A stretch of 64,000 bases of DNA from Anastrepha obliqua (lineage: Eukaryota > Arthropoda > Insecta > Diptera > Tephritidae): positions 57,878,001 to 57,942,000 of the forward strand of contig NC_072893.1 of NCBI RefSeq assembly GCF_027943255.1. Direction: 5' to 3'. Below, piece by piece: positions 48,095-59,264 of this stretch. How positions within the stretch are numbered: position 1 is the stretch's first letter; the number at the start of each line of letters is the position of its first letter. The position numbers were made by a program, and so were the translations under genes. The notes below the pieces were generated by a model that was not told where the DNA came from, did not search any database, and saw only the letters and a program-made list of their open reading frames with translations.

Positions 48095-49173
48095 GTAAGT
48101 GAAAATGGTAAACCATAGTTTGCTTAGTTACGGATGTAAAGAATGTTTTCGATAATTTTTTTTTTCAAAAATGCTGCAAATATTGCCGATCTATATTTAT
48201 CAGTACACTTAAATTTGGGTCTATAACTTCATTTAAATTAATTGCGAAAACAGTTTACATGGAAGAAAAGCTTCTAATTTTGAGAGGATGATATTTATTA
48301 ACTTTTTAAACCAAACTTCTTTGAACTGAAACTCTACATGCTCGAAATTTTTGTAAAAGTTTTGATTAAAAAGTTTGAAATTTTAGTGAATTTTTTTGTA
48401 GATTTGCAAAAAGTTTGAAATATAAATTTGTATAGTTTTTGTTAGTAAATCAATCACATTTTCATAACAAAATTTATGGAAATTAATTAATAAAGAAATC
48501 CGTTGTCAAAAATTGTCAATAAGTCCCAGAGCTGTAGGTATGGAATGCACATCATGTGAAATTTAAATGCATATCTTGACGGCATATTTTAAGCGCGTTG
48601 TATCACGAATTCAACTTAGGTCTAATTACAATTTATATAGGTCTCGCAAACATTTTATCATATCGATTCCTTTTTATTTAGTTATTTTTTATTCACTCTG
48701 CCAGCAGCCAGTTATTTAGTTTATTAGCGGAGTAATTGTTCATTTATATTTTATTATCAATAATAAAACGTTAAAAATTGTATGTCAATCTTAGTTAGAT
48801 TTCACGTTTAAAATTTTCAATTATCAACAAGCATTTTGTGGTGTGTTAACATTTGCGTTCGCTTAGTCAGTCATATATACACAAATCCACAAACATATCA
48901 GCCAATGAGGCTTTTGTTTCATAATCTGTTTTTCTCTCCGATTTTCTCCACATGAACACTCGTCATCGCCTAACTGCTGCTGATCAACTTTCAACTATCA
49001 CAATTGCGATTTAACAACTACAATTACTGCTGACTGCTTACGTCCATTGTTGTTGTATTGCTTTCTACAAACACCTACCGGCACTTCGTTGCTATTTTCC
49101 TGCCATTTGTGCTAATACTACCGCTGTCTATTCGGCTATCTGCCGACACTTGTCTGCGCGGACCCATTATCAG
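48095..49173 (+). other. DIP intron, 1079 bp
   Basis: Begins gtaagt and ends attatcag. The last 30 bases have a weak pyrimidine tract. No transposon was recognised in it, in contrast with the next intron. Confidence 0.8.
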
Positions 49174-49359
49174 GTGGGGTGGTTAAAAGCAGATACAAAA
49201 GCTATTCAAGCGATACACGAGAACGTCATCACACACAATCCACGTGTCAGTGTTAGTCACTTGGATCAGAATACATGGAATCTACATATAAAAGCAGTGT
49301 CGGAAGAGGATCGCGGTGGCTATATGTGTCAACTGAATACGGATCCAATGAAAAGTCAG
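49174..49359 (+). CDS. DIP-family Ig protein, exon b (rest of Ig1)
   Basis: The 62 codons start VGWLKADTKAIQAIHENVIT, continue with VSVSHLDQNTWNLHIKAV and end with SEEDRGGYMCQL and NTDPMKSQ. The Trp of GWL and the D-x-G-x-Y-x-C motif are hallmarks of a V-type Ig domain, so together with exon a all of Ig1 is encoded. The SEEDRGGYMCQLNTDPM segment is very typical for the DIP family and part of the Dpr-facing domain. Splice phase is 0 on both sides; donor gtaagt. No stop occurs in the exon. Confidence 0.95.
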
Positions 49360-49605
49360 GTAAGTGTAGAAAAATGGCAATGAAGGAAAGAAGTGAGAAT
49401 CAAATTACTGAATAAAGTTTGGCATAGGACGAAAACTAAACGGAAGTGTAAATCGTAAACGAGTTTCGATAGTAGTAGTGTAGAAAACTACTATTATAAG
49501 TTGCTTATAGAACAAAATATTCATACATAGATAAGTTAAAATGTGACATGTTGGTGTTGTTCAGGTGGTTCAGTATTTGTACTAAATAATCTTAATTAGC
49601 GACTA
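49360..49605 (+). other. Start of the 13.2-kb DIP intron
   Basis: The intron runs 49360-62560. This first part is unique AT-rich DNA without recognisable repeats. The following entries up to 62560 are insertions or spacers within it. Confidence 0.7.
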
Positions 49606-49850
49606 GCGCCGCCGTAGCGGAATAGGTTGGTGCATGGCTACCATTCGGAATTCACAGAGAGAACGTAGGTTCGAATCTCGGTGAAACACCAAAATTAAGA
49701 AACAGTTTTTTCTAACAGCGGTCGCCTCTCGGCAGGCAATGGCAAACCTCCGAGTGTATTTCTGTTATGAAAAAGCTCCACATAAAAACAAAAATATATC
49801 GGCCGTCGCAGTCGGCTTGAAACTGTAGGTCAGATTCATTTCGTGAAATA
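49606..49850 (+). mobile_element. tRNA-derived SINE, copy in plus orientation
   Basis: Begins cgccgccgtagcgg and carries an A box (tagcggaataggttggtgc, 49615-49633) and a B box (ggttcgaatctc, 49668-49679) spaced as in a tRNA promoter. The body aggcaatggcaaacctccga is shared with the copy at 53758-54087. The 3' end is truncated or diverged after gaaactgtaggtc. Confidence 0.85.
49615..49679 (+). promoter_or_regulatory. Internal RNA polymerase III A and B boxes of the SINE
   Basis: A box at 49615-49633 and B box at 49668-49679, read from the sequence as matches to the tRNA-type promoter. The A box has one change (tagcgg for tagccg). Confidence 0.7.
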
Positions 49851-49889
49851 CAGATATAACAGCAAATTTGTTATCTCTATGTCTGCGAT

Positions 49890-50425
49890 TTTATTAATTT
49901 GCTGTAGGAAAGGTTTACCGAATGATCGAAGTCTTGTTCTGGCTAAACCTCGACATTCGCATAAATAGTGGAAAAGACTTTCTTTCACCCCCACCGCTTG
50001 ACAACTTCTGCAGAATGGATTGAAAGGAAGGTTAGGTCTGGTTGCTTGATCCTCTACCTTCCAGTGACCAGTTGTAGTAATACTTGAAATGTTTGAGCGA
50101 GAGCTTCCTAACAGGTAATTCGTCCTCAGGATTTAGTACGACGGCCATGTTTTTCTTGTAATCGTATTCATTTGCTTCACCTTCCTTCGTATAAAGCATA
50201 GTAGTGAGACGCCATGGATGTTTTTATTGTATTTAATGGGGTAGCGACTGCAACCGACTCTGTTATGTCTAGTGTCGGATCTTTTCTTGCTAACTCGTCT
50301 GCTTTCTTATTACCCTCTATATTCCTGTGTCCGGAAACCGGGCAATTTGAAGCCAATAGCCAAACCGAGCAGCTCCTTTCTACATTGTGAAACTAGTTTG
50401 GGTGAAATGGGGTAGGAATTATGTA
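49890..50425 (-). mobile_element. LINE ORF2 RNase H end and C-terminus
   Basis: The minus strand reads VSGHRNIEGNKKADELARKD, the last RNase H motif, followed by NTIKTSMASHYYALYEG and then FCRSCQAVGVKESLFHYLCE and CRGLARTRLRSFGKP. The Cys-x2-Cys...His-x3-Cys-x-Cys motif marks the ORF2 C-terminus of I-type LINEs. The start is truncated inside RNase H and the frame is broken between the two parts. Confidence 0.85.
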
Positions 50426-51661
50426 ACATAATCACCGCAGTAATTTTTTCAACCATTTTGTGATTGAGTCCTCTATAATCAAAGTAAAAATTATTTGAGA
50501 CACATGAAAAGAGCTTAGGTGAGGAAGTAAAGAACTCATTACCTAAGTAGCAACTAATTGCCGTTTTGATGCGATAGCTGCCGTCTAATTATACTAGTGA
50601 TAGAATTTATTGTTCAGGTAATATAATAATCCAGAATATTGTGGATGACGCAGCTGGATAAATACTGCAGAGATTTGAACTCAAATGCGCCCAGAGTAGA
50701 CCTTGATTTTTACATAAAAATTTGCAGAGGAGAAGCTCGAGACAGCTGACAGAATTTTAATATCTACAGTTTCTACAGTATCCATTGTACCTGTAGGATA
50801 TTGTTGATCTTTTGGAATGAGCGGAAATAGACCAATGGCTTGTTATAGTCCATTTACTTTCACGGCTATATTCAGGTCATATGAAATTTGTGGTCATTTT
50901 TCAGAGCGCCTGATGTTACTGTGACGGCTATTGAGACACCCTGAGGTCATCAAGAACTCCTCCCTTAATAACTCATTGGTAACCGCGAATTCAGTGACTG
51001 AAAACCAAAAAAAAAAAATTAAAGAACTTGCTGAATGCGCTATTACTCGTAAATGGAGCTCTGCACTGCTTAACCATTCCCAGTTTTTCTGTCAAGCAAC
51101 GTAAAAATGTAACGTATCTTCTTACAACCTTTCACTCACTGGCAACTTTTGATTAAAGCAAACTTTCCTGCCTGAAAGATACTCCCAATATTAAGCAAAT
51201 TAGAGGATTCTATTACTCCCAGAGATTTTTAGGAAACCCTTGCCACAATCCAGAATTTCTACTTACAAGTGTATAAGTGGTGATTTCAGACGAGCATTTT
51301 GAATTTCCTTTCGCGGGTAGATCTTGCTTGAAGAAGAACCCCAAGAGGGTCTGTAGTTGAGCTTCAGGCCAGTAAAAATGAAATAGTCTCTCAGCAGGCA
51401 CTGTGGGATGGGTATTATATGGCCATATATAGGAAAGAGATCTAGTACAATGTTGAGTGTTTCAGTAGTTCAGCAAAGTTCACATTGCATCCAACACCTC
51501 ATTGTATGGTATTATCCGAACTTTTCCTAGTTTCTCATTCGGGACATAATTTGAAGACTAAATGCCTGATGGTACCGCCAAAGACAAATGAATTCCATAT
51601 AGAATAGTTTGGTTTTCATTTGAGTTTTATATTTTGTTAGGCGGATATTTGTTTAAAGCTT
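50426..51661. other. Non-coding, no gene recognised
   Basis: Within the DIP intron. A few 60-70 codon frames lack motifs. Confidence 0.42.
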
Positions 51662-52290
51662 CTCTATGAGAGCCAACCACTATAAAGCAAGACTTATAAT
51701 GGTTGACGGGTGCCCGGTGGAACTTGTTGAAAACTTCTGCCACCTCGGCTGCACTATCACGACAGACGATGGAGCAGATGAAGATGTCAACTGCAGGCTA
51801 AACGAAGCAATGGCGGCGTTCGGGCGAATGCATACAGTATGGGCGAGTTCGCAAATCTCATGGCGCTCTAAACTACGAATATTCAGCTCATGTGCGAAGT
51901 CAGTATTGTCGTACGGAAGCGCAACATGGCTGGTCTCTAGCACCATCACACAGAGGCTACAATATTTCGTCAACCTCCATGGCTCTGCATCATCTGTAGA
52001 ATATTCTGGCCGAATACCATCAGCAACGACGCACTGTGGAGATCAACGAATGAGGAGCCCATCCTATGGCAAATCAAACGCAGAAATTGGCGATGGTTAG
52101 GTCATAAAAATGGTACATCACGAAAATCGCACTGGACTGTAACCCGTAAGGGAGTAGAGGTCACGGTCGGCTAAAGATTACTGGCATCAAATGGGACGGC
52201 GCCAAAACAACAGCCGAGAACCGTGTACGATGGGAAAGTCTTGTCGAGGTCCCATGCTCCCGAGCGGAGTGAATGCGGATATAAAAAACA
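51662..52290 (+). mobile_element. LINE (RTE/CR1-like) reverse transcriptase end and tail
   Basis: The 144-codon frame has VDGCPVELVENFCHLGCTIT, TTDDGADEDVNCRLNEAMAA and KLRIFSSCAKSVLSYGSATW. These are the thumb-side motifs (V-E-x-F-x-Y-L-G-x-x-I; K-L-R-I-F-x-x-x-V-K-S-V-L-L-Y-G-x-E-T-W) after the catalytic centre of non-LTR reverse transcriptases. A frameshift near 51990 leads to ISNDALWRSTNEEPILWQIK and RRNWRWLGH. The copy ends at about 52275 with gtcgaggtcccatgctcccg, as the short copy at 8985-9050 does. Confidence 0.85.
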
Positions 52291-53101
52291 CCTCTATGTA
52301 AAAATAGTGATTTTCATAGTAGTTTACACTTTTGGAATTTCTCGTAAATTTTTCTGAAAACTGTTTCAATTGTAAGCTTAGGTACAATAGAAAGTTAGTT
52401 AAAAAAATTTAATAATTTGAATATCTTTGAAATTCGAAAAATTTTGGTACAGAGTTTTTAAAGTGAAGTATTTTCGGTTATTAATTTTTTTGTATAAAAT
52501 GTACCACTAAAAATACCTTCTTGGGAAAATTACTTAATTTAGTTATAAAAAATTTCCTGGAAAATTGTTTATTAAAAGCTGATATCAAGCCCAGTAATCC
52601 CTGAAAGCTTCATAATGGGGTTCTCATAACTTTGCGAGTTATATTCGAATACGTACCGCGAACCAATGAAAACTACCGTGCATTTGTTTTTTAATGTAAG
52701 TGGCGACGCTTCGATCGACCAACGACATAATAAACGAGCACTTGTGCCATATTTTAAAAATTTAGGTCAGCTATTAATGAATGATTTAAGAAAAATATAG
52801 GGAGTGATTTTCAAAGATGGTAAGGAAATAAAATTTCTCATAAATTTTTAACAAAAGATGTTCTCTTTTCGCCAAAAATTGTTTTTAAAAAGCAGATATA
52901 AATTATTACAATTTTCAACATAGAGTAAAAAACAAAATTATTAAATTGTTTTAAAAGTTACTTCAGCTAATTGTAGGCTTGTAGGCTTCAGTTAATCGTA
53001 ATAGCTTCCTATTATGCTGAAGCCTACAATTAAACTAATTACCAGAAAAAATTGCACCAATGGTCAAAATACTTGAATCACTTAACATGGAATCGCTCAT
53101 A
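52291..53101. other. Non-coding with a short hairpin
   Basis: AT-rich. At about 52983-53035 aattgtaggcttcag-type sequence occurs in inverted orientation around a loop, see findings. No gene. Confidence 0.42.
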
Positions 53102-53692
53102 AAGAATATTTCAAAAAACGTGCCTAGATGTTGTTTTAAAATGAAACATTCAAAAGTTTAGTTTGGTTTATGTTTAAATATTTTTGTTCAAAATATGACT
53201 CTTAACAATTATTTGTAAAAAATTACATCATTTAAATATTCACCATGAGCATCTATTACAGATCAAATCCACCAAACAGTCGAGTCATGGATGCCTATTG
53301 ATGATTATTGAAAACGGCACGATGTCGATGTTGAAGGTTGTTCAGCAACATTTTGCGCTACAGCAGCAGTATTCTCAACAGCACATTCAGGTTTTAGTCT
53401 GCCAGCCATTTTTTATCTTCAACAGAACCAGTTTCTTGAAAATTTCCCAGCAAGCTTTGGGTTGTTAACTCATTCAAACGTTTCTTTGCACCAAAAATAT
53501 CACGAACTTTGCGAACAATATTTAAAGATCAACCATTTTCCTAAAAAAATTAATAATTTTAAAGCGTTGTTCCATCGGGTAAAATTGTATATGTAATTGT
53601 CTGCTCGCAATATGTCGGATATGACTTAGAGTAAGGTACCGACGAGGAACTTTTCACTACCGACTTCTAGGCGTCAGTTTTAAAAAAGTCTC
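53102..53692 (-). mobile_element. Internally deleted DD41D-like element, copy C
   Basis: The left edge aagaatatttcaaaaaacg is the family's right end in reverse, followed by cctagatgttgttttaaaat as in copy B. The right edge, in reverse complement, keeps gacgcctagaagtcggtagt, parallel to copy B gacgccaagaagtcagtagt. On the minus strand a broken transposase start (KIINFFRENGWSLNIVRK in part) and a cysteine-free linker are readable. Most of the gene is missing. Confidence 0.68.
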
Positions 53693-53757
53693 GCCATGGA
53701 AGAGGTCAACCAAAATAACTCCGTTTAAAATGTCTAAAATGCAAATACGTGAGAATA

Positions 53758-54087
53758 AATAAAAAAAAAATAAATAATTGGCGCGAACACTTCTGTTAGG
53801 TGTTTGGCCGAGCTCCTCCTCCTATTTGTGGTGTGCGTCTTGATGTTGTTCCACAAATGGAGGGACCTACAGTTTCAAGCCGACTCCGAACGGCAGATAT
53901 TTTTATGAGGAGCTTTTTCATGGCAGAAATACACTCGGAGGTTTGCCATTGCCTGCCGAGGGGCGACCGCTATTAGAAAAATGTTTTTATTAATTTTGCT
54001 TTCACCGAGATTCGAACCAACGACCTCTCAGTGAATTCCGAATGGTGATCACGCACCAACCCATTCGGCTACGGCGGCCGCCTAAAA
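53758..54087 (-). mobile_element. tRNA-derived SINE, full copy with target duplication
   Basis: Read on the minus strand the element starts at the ggcggccgcc head, has an A box (plus-strand complement 54053-54071) and a B box (54007-54018), a body with ggcaatggcaaacctccgag, and a conserved end with gcgccaattatttatttttt. The same 11 bases acgtgagaata flank it at 53747-53757 and 54088-54098, the target-site duplication of LINE-mediated insertion. The sense 3' tail is T-rich, not A-rich. Confidence 0.92.
54007..54071 (-). promoter_or_regulatory. RNA polymerase III A and B boxes of the SINE
   Basis: Complement of the A box at 54053-54071 (tagccgaatgggttggtgc) and B box at 54007-54018 (ggttcgaatctc). 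Both are close to the tRNA consensus, so this copy could still be transcribed by polymerase III. Confidence 0.75.
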
Positions 54088-54099
54088 ACGTGAGAATAC

Positions 54100-55629
54100 G
54101 TATAACAAATGTTCTTTCGGATTGAATATGATACTAATTCTTTTTATTTCGTTAGAAAGAAGAATTTCGACATCTTAGGATTAAGAGGCTGGTTAAGAAC
54201 TTTGAAAGCCACGCATTCCTCCTCTTAGTCCTCTTCCTTCGAATAAATCGGAAGGTAAAAAAAACTGGTGAAATAATCTGTTGCCTATTGTCTATCTATA
54301 GATTAACTGAAGACAACATGCCATATTTGCAGAATGTACTTACGTACTTGTTTAAGTATAATCAAACAAACCAAACTGCCGCGGCGTATGCGCAACATTA
54401 CATTCCTTTGTAAAAAATTCTTTAAATATTACTTAGTCGCCACTTAGAATCTCATACGTTAAACATTACTTTATTTCTACAACTGAACAAAAAAAAAAGC
54501 AAAATTACGCAACAACAAAAACAAAAAAAGACATGCAAACAAAAACAAAAAACCATTTTATTTCAAAGCAATTCGTAAAGTGTCGAACTCTGGGTGTGCA
54601 TTTTGGTCAAAACAAACAAACATTGCCATTAAGCTGAATATGGCATGGTGGCATTCAACTAAAAAACCTCTAAATGCAATGGAAAGACTGGCTTAACAAA
54701 CGAGCAAACTCTAGTGTGTGTTCACATGAGTATGTAAGTTTTTTCTACAACATACACAATCAAGTGAAAGAGCAAACAAATATTGTACTAAAACAATGAA
54801 AATCATAGAGCTGCAGGGTTTAATAGGAATATTGCTTGCAAGAAAATACTACCGCTTCTCACCCCACCCCACTGCCCAATGCCCATCCAGGCAGGGCACA
54901 CTTCAATGTCCAACCAAGTGAAGTTTATGGCGCCAATAAAATGTATTTCATGCTTCCTTAATTTTTATTTCATTTCTTCGTCTGCTCATTCACCTCGCTT
55001 GGCAGAAAATTTAATAGCATGAATTTTCGTATTTCTCGCATTTTTGCGGCTGGACGATGATGCGAAAATGCACGAGTGAATGGATACTTTTAGGTGTTTA
55101 TTTTTGTTGTTTTTTTCTTGCCTTTTAACGGTATGTACAATCAAAAAAGCAACAGCGAGGGGCATACAAATATTTGATAGTAAAGTATATGACAGTGCCA
55201 CCGGTATCTAACAGTTGGTGTAAATAATTGTATCAACAAATATACAACAGCCGTTTATTATAGCGGTACGTTTATCAGTGGCCAAAAATAAATACAGTCG
55301 TGCTCAAAATAAGAGTAATACGCCCATAGGGATAGCAATGTGGCACAAGCGGCAGTTCAAGTTCTCGGATCCCATTAGGTTACATCATACAAACTGGATA
55401 TGGAAAGGATGTCATAATAAGGCGAAATCACTTTCTACTCAATTAGATGTGAATTTTCTGATTTTCTAGGTACCCGAAGACTCTGACTTTGAAGCAAATG
55501 GATTTGCTGACAAAGCAAAAATCGTAAACTCCCTTTATAGGTGCAAGGGTCCGAAATATTCAGCCCCCCTCACCCTTCAGTTCATGGGGGATTATACTGG
55601 GATCATCTACCAAAAAACTCAACAGCTCA
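54100..55629. other. Non-coding intron DNA, no gene recognised
   Basis: Contains A-rich runs (54485-54560) and a stretch 54600-55200 of lower repeat content. At 55287 cagtcgtgctcaaaataaga resembles a Tc1-type terminal repeat without a visible partner. No transposase frame was recognised. Confidence 0.4.
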
Positions 55630-55635
55630 TTTAGC

Positions 55636-55775
55636 TCAAAATCTAACGAACCATTTGCCGTTCGGAGTCGGTTTAAAACTGTAGGTCCATCCGTTTGTGC
55701 AAAAACAGCAAAGCGGAATTTACAAATAGGAGAAGGAGCAGGGACAAATACGCAATAGAGAGTGTAAAAGACAAT
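55636..55775 (+). mobile_element. 3' part of the tRNA-derived SINE
   Basis: The segment gccgttcggagtcggtttaa, then aactgtaggtccatccgttt and aggagaaggagcagg follows the order of the SINE body and 3' end (compare 53780-53900). The tRNA head is missing. Confidence 0.75.
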
Positions 55776-56924
55776 TATATAATCTGACACATAGGGACTT
55801 TAAAATCTCATAACCGAGCGCTTTAAGAAATGCACGAACTTATCTAGAAACAACCCAAATATTATCACTAGGTTTCTGACAGTAGACCGAGCTAACTAAC
55901 TAACTAACTGAAAACTTATTCCAGTAAAACCTATACATTCCGTGAAGTACAGATCGAAACTGCATAATTGAGTAATGACCTGCGTTGATGTACACACACC
56001 CTGCGTAACCATCTACTCGTCTTTTTCAGTCCACCAGCATTTTGAAAGTGTAATGATTTCTAGAACCATATAAAGTGTGTACCGTAGCAGAATTATGTTA
56101 AACGTTTTAAGTTACTCCGTAACCGTTGAGGGCATTAGCGGGGAGAGACCGCGTTAATTTCATTATTTGTGCCGGTTATTATTCATTTGTTTCATCTCAT
56201 TTAATTATTTTTGGAGACCCACTATTAAAACAGCGGCACTAAAAGAAAATATCTAAAGCGAATGGCATGGAGTACGCAAGCCAAATTCCAAAAGTGTTTC
56301 GACGTAGCGATGAATATTTAGAGGAAATAATTTGTAAAAAGTAAAATCCACTATTACGTAATTAGTTCTTGAAATTAACTTTTGTCATCAGTACTTCTTT
56401 TTGGATTATACCATTAACTCCTAACTTTGCCACCGAACAACCTGTAGTAAAACACCCAAATATTTTGTGTTCTCAGAGGAAATTTTTTTATGGTTATATT
56501 AAATTTGCAAGCTTTTGCTTTAGAGTTTTTAGAATAAATAAGGAAAGAGCTCAAATTCATGCCGGAGCGAAATATCTGGTTTAAGTAAAGTTTCCCAGTA
56601 ATAACTTCGTAGATGTTTAGACCACTTCTTTATAACGTCTGAATAAAATGTCATTCTGGTAGGTCGCTAGAGGGTTGAAGTGCTCGAGAAAATTACCGGA
56701 AAATTTCACTACGAATAATCTCAGACAAAATATTTGTACAAATAACGAGATGTTCAATTACTTTTTATGCTCTGTTGTAGTGGCATTTACTTTGCAAATG
56801 ATTAAAACTGCTACCCCATTTTACGAATATAAGTATATTATATATTATTGTATTCGTAAATATACATGTATATATCTCAAGAGTATTGTTTCAAGTCATT
56901 CGAAGCAACGTTGACAAAATTAAT
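55776..56924. other. Non-coding intron DNA, no gene recognised
   Basis: No repeat or coding motif seen. Short TA-rich stretch near 56830-56880. Confidence 0.42.
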
Positions 56925-57550
56925 ACCATATAACTGTAACATATACTGTAAAGCCGATGAGCTAGCCAGAAAAGGTACTGCTCTACAACTGCTCAGTGAC
57001 AAAAGTATCATTGGGATACCTATGGCCACGAGTAAACTATTAATGGAAAACTAAATTATCTAAGAGGCCAATAGGTCATGGAGAAATGAAGATATATGTG
57101 TAACAGCTAAGGTACTATGGCCGCAAATAAACAAGAAAAAGACAAAGGAACTGCTAAGCCTCTCAAGAGATGATATCTCGAAGGTCGTGGCTTATGTCAC
57201 CGGTCATTGGCTATTTGGCAGGCATTTCTTGTGATTAGGAGCTTTCTCCGATGAATATTGTAGTAGTTGTACAGATGAGGAAGAAAGAGTTGAGCACTTT
57301 CTTTGCAATTGTCCAGCCTTAGTTAAAATCAGAGAATGTTGTCTAGGTAAACACTTTTTCAATTCTCTTACGGAACTGTCTGGCGTGGGGATTAGACAAA
57401 TCATGTGCTTCATAAGAGCCTCAAAATGGTTTCATAAAGATAAATAAACACGACTCCCGTGTCGCACAGTGGTATCATAATGGACCGGTAAGGTCTAAGT
57501 GAGTTGGTCGTACGGGCCGATTACCACCATAACCTAGCCTAACCTAATTT
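56925..57550 (+). mobile_element. LINE ORF2 C-terminus with 3' tail
   Basis: The plus strand reads KADELARKGTALQLL (end of RNase H), then after frame breaks SWRNEDICVTAKVLWPQINK, VVAYVTGHWLFGRHFL, stop, LGAFSDEYCSSCTDEEER and VEHFLCNCPALVKIRECCLG. The frame ends at a TAA (57444). The 3' untranslated part carries gtggtatcataatggaccgg and ends in taacctagcctaacctaa. It is a rather well-kept C-terminal fragment of an I/Jockey-like element. Confidence 0.9.
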
Positions 57551-57781
57551 TACTAAAACTAAAAAGCAGATTTGTTTAGCGAAATCGGGTTTTTGGCTTT
57601 GAAGTACTACGAAAAACTTAAAAATTTAAAAATGGAAGGATTGAAGAACCTCGAGAGATTCACTATCACTCGCTCAATTGTCACTATTTTTTCGCAATAA
57701 AAATTAAAAACAAATATTGTTCAAATGTTTATTGTTATATAAAAATTTACTGAATAAATTAATGCTATATATCGTGCTTAT
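57551..57781. other. Non-coding spacer
   Basis: AT-rich; nothing recognised. Confidence 0.4.
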
Positions 57782-58035
57782 CGGCCGCCGCAGCCAAAGG
57801 CGTTGTAGCCTGACTAGCATAGGAACGAAAGCCCGGGTACAAAACAACAATTAATAGAAAATAGTTTTTTCGAATAATAGTCATTCCTCAAAAGAACCAT
57901 CTACAGACCGGAGTTGGGATAAAGCTGTAGGTCCTTCCATTTGTGGAAAACATCAAGACGCACAACTCGAATGCGAGGAGGAGCTCGGTCAAACACCCAA
58001 AAGAGGTGTAAGTGCCGATTATATTATGTGTATAT
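57782..58035 (+). mobile_element. Diverged tRNA-derived SINE
   Basis: Starts tatcggccgccgcagccaaa, and later has gctgtaggtccttccatttg, aacatcaagacgcac and gaggaggagctcggtcaaac. The body matches the SINE at 53758-54087, but the A and B boxes are strongly altered, so it is an old copy. Confidence 0.8.
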
Positions 58036-59264
58036 AGAAGTATATACATATTACATAAGTATATATCTGGATCGCCAAAAAAATAATAAAAAAAAATGTC
58101 TTCTTAAACTCTTGGTATGTACGATATTAGAACAGAATTGTAATTTCTCCAAAGATGCTCAAGAATACACAATTCAATTAGACCTTTGTAAACTTTTTGC
58201 CTCAAAACAAGCAAGCCCACCACTAATGTCGCTGTACATTGTGAATTTTAAAAATTTCAAAAATTATGAAAAATGATTTTTTAGCTTCCTTGTAAACCCT
58301 ACGTGACTTCACTGCCCCAACAAAAAAAAGGGGGAAAAGGTGAAATAAGGCATACTTATATGCTAAGTACATTTTTATAATTTGCTTAGAAATTAAAGTA
58401 CAATATATATTTTATCTTGCCGTTTTATTTACACCTTTTAATTTTTTTTTTTTGCCGCTACTGTATTGTCATATATTTTTGTGTTTACTTGGATACCTAC
58501 ACATCTTTCTCAAGATATTTATAACTCCTGTTTGTGGGCTACAAGAAAGTAGCAAATTATTTGCTTTTTTCCTTTTTTCACAGCTGCCAACTATTTCCTA
58601 TAGAATTTTCTTCCACCAGCACTCCTCGTCTTTGTTGGGCGTAAATTTCCCGGCTACATTGCCGGTAATGTGCTTTTCGCTCATTTGTTGCTACCAATTT
58701 ATGTGGCCATAAGTTGTTGGGTAGTTGTCTTTGCTGTTTATTAAAAGGTGATTTTTATGCGCCCATCAAGGTGGACGTCATGTGAGAATTTTTATTTCCG
58801 TGCAACAATATAAGTTTGTTTGGGTATGTACTTTGACAGCTATGGCAGGAAGTTAGCGTCCAGACACTAAATCCGGACGTGGAGTTGATGACAGCTTTGA
58901 TTATACATAGTAAAACTACAGTTGCTCTGAATTCACTTACCGCAATCACGCTAATTGGTATTATGGCACATACATTCATGTGATTCACTAAGTGGTTATT
59001 TTTATAACTGTGTGCTAAGGTTCAGAGACACCTGTTGTGTATCCTTACCAGTTCCCGTAAGTAGCATCTTTTATATGATGCTCTTGCATGACTAAGAATT
59101 TTCCTCTATGTCGTTATGCAGCTCTCGCAATTATTATAAAGCCGCCACCACCTAAAGATTGAGAAGTTTTTACTATTTTTTTATTTATATTTTAATTTGG
59201 ATTTTTGTTTTTTTCGTTTTTTCTTCATAAAGATATAGTTCATCCTATAACAAAAGCCATAATA
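58036..59264. other. Non-coding intron DNA, no gene recognised
   Basis: AT-rich, with TATA-like simple runs near 58025-58070; no gene. Confidence 0.42.

Noticed and set aside
49606..49700. A tRNA gene because of good A and B boxes
   Set aside because: No cloverleaf with acceptor pairing, and the sequence recurs with a common long body at four other places, so it is a SINE.
57525..57550. Interstitial telomere repeat
   Set aside because: It is directly at the 3' end of a LINE and too short; best explained as the LINE tail.
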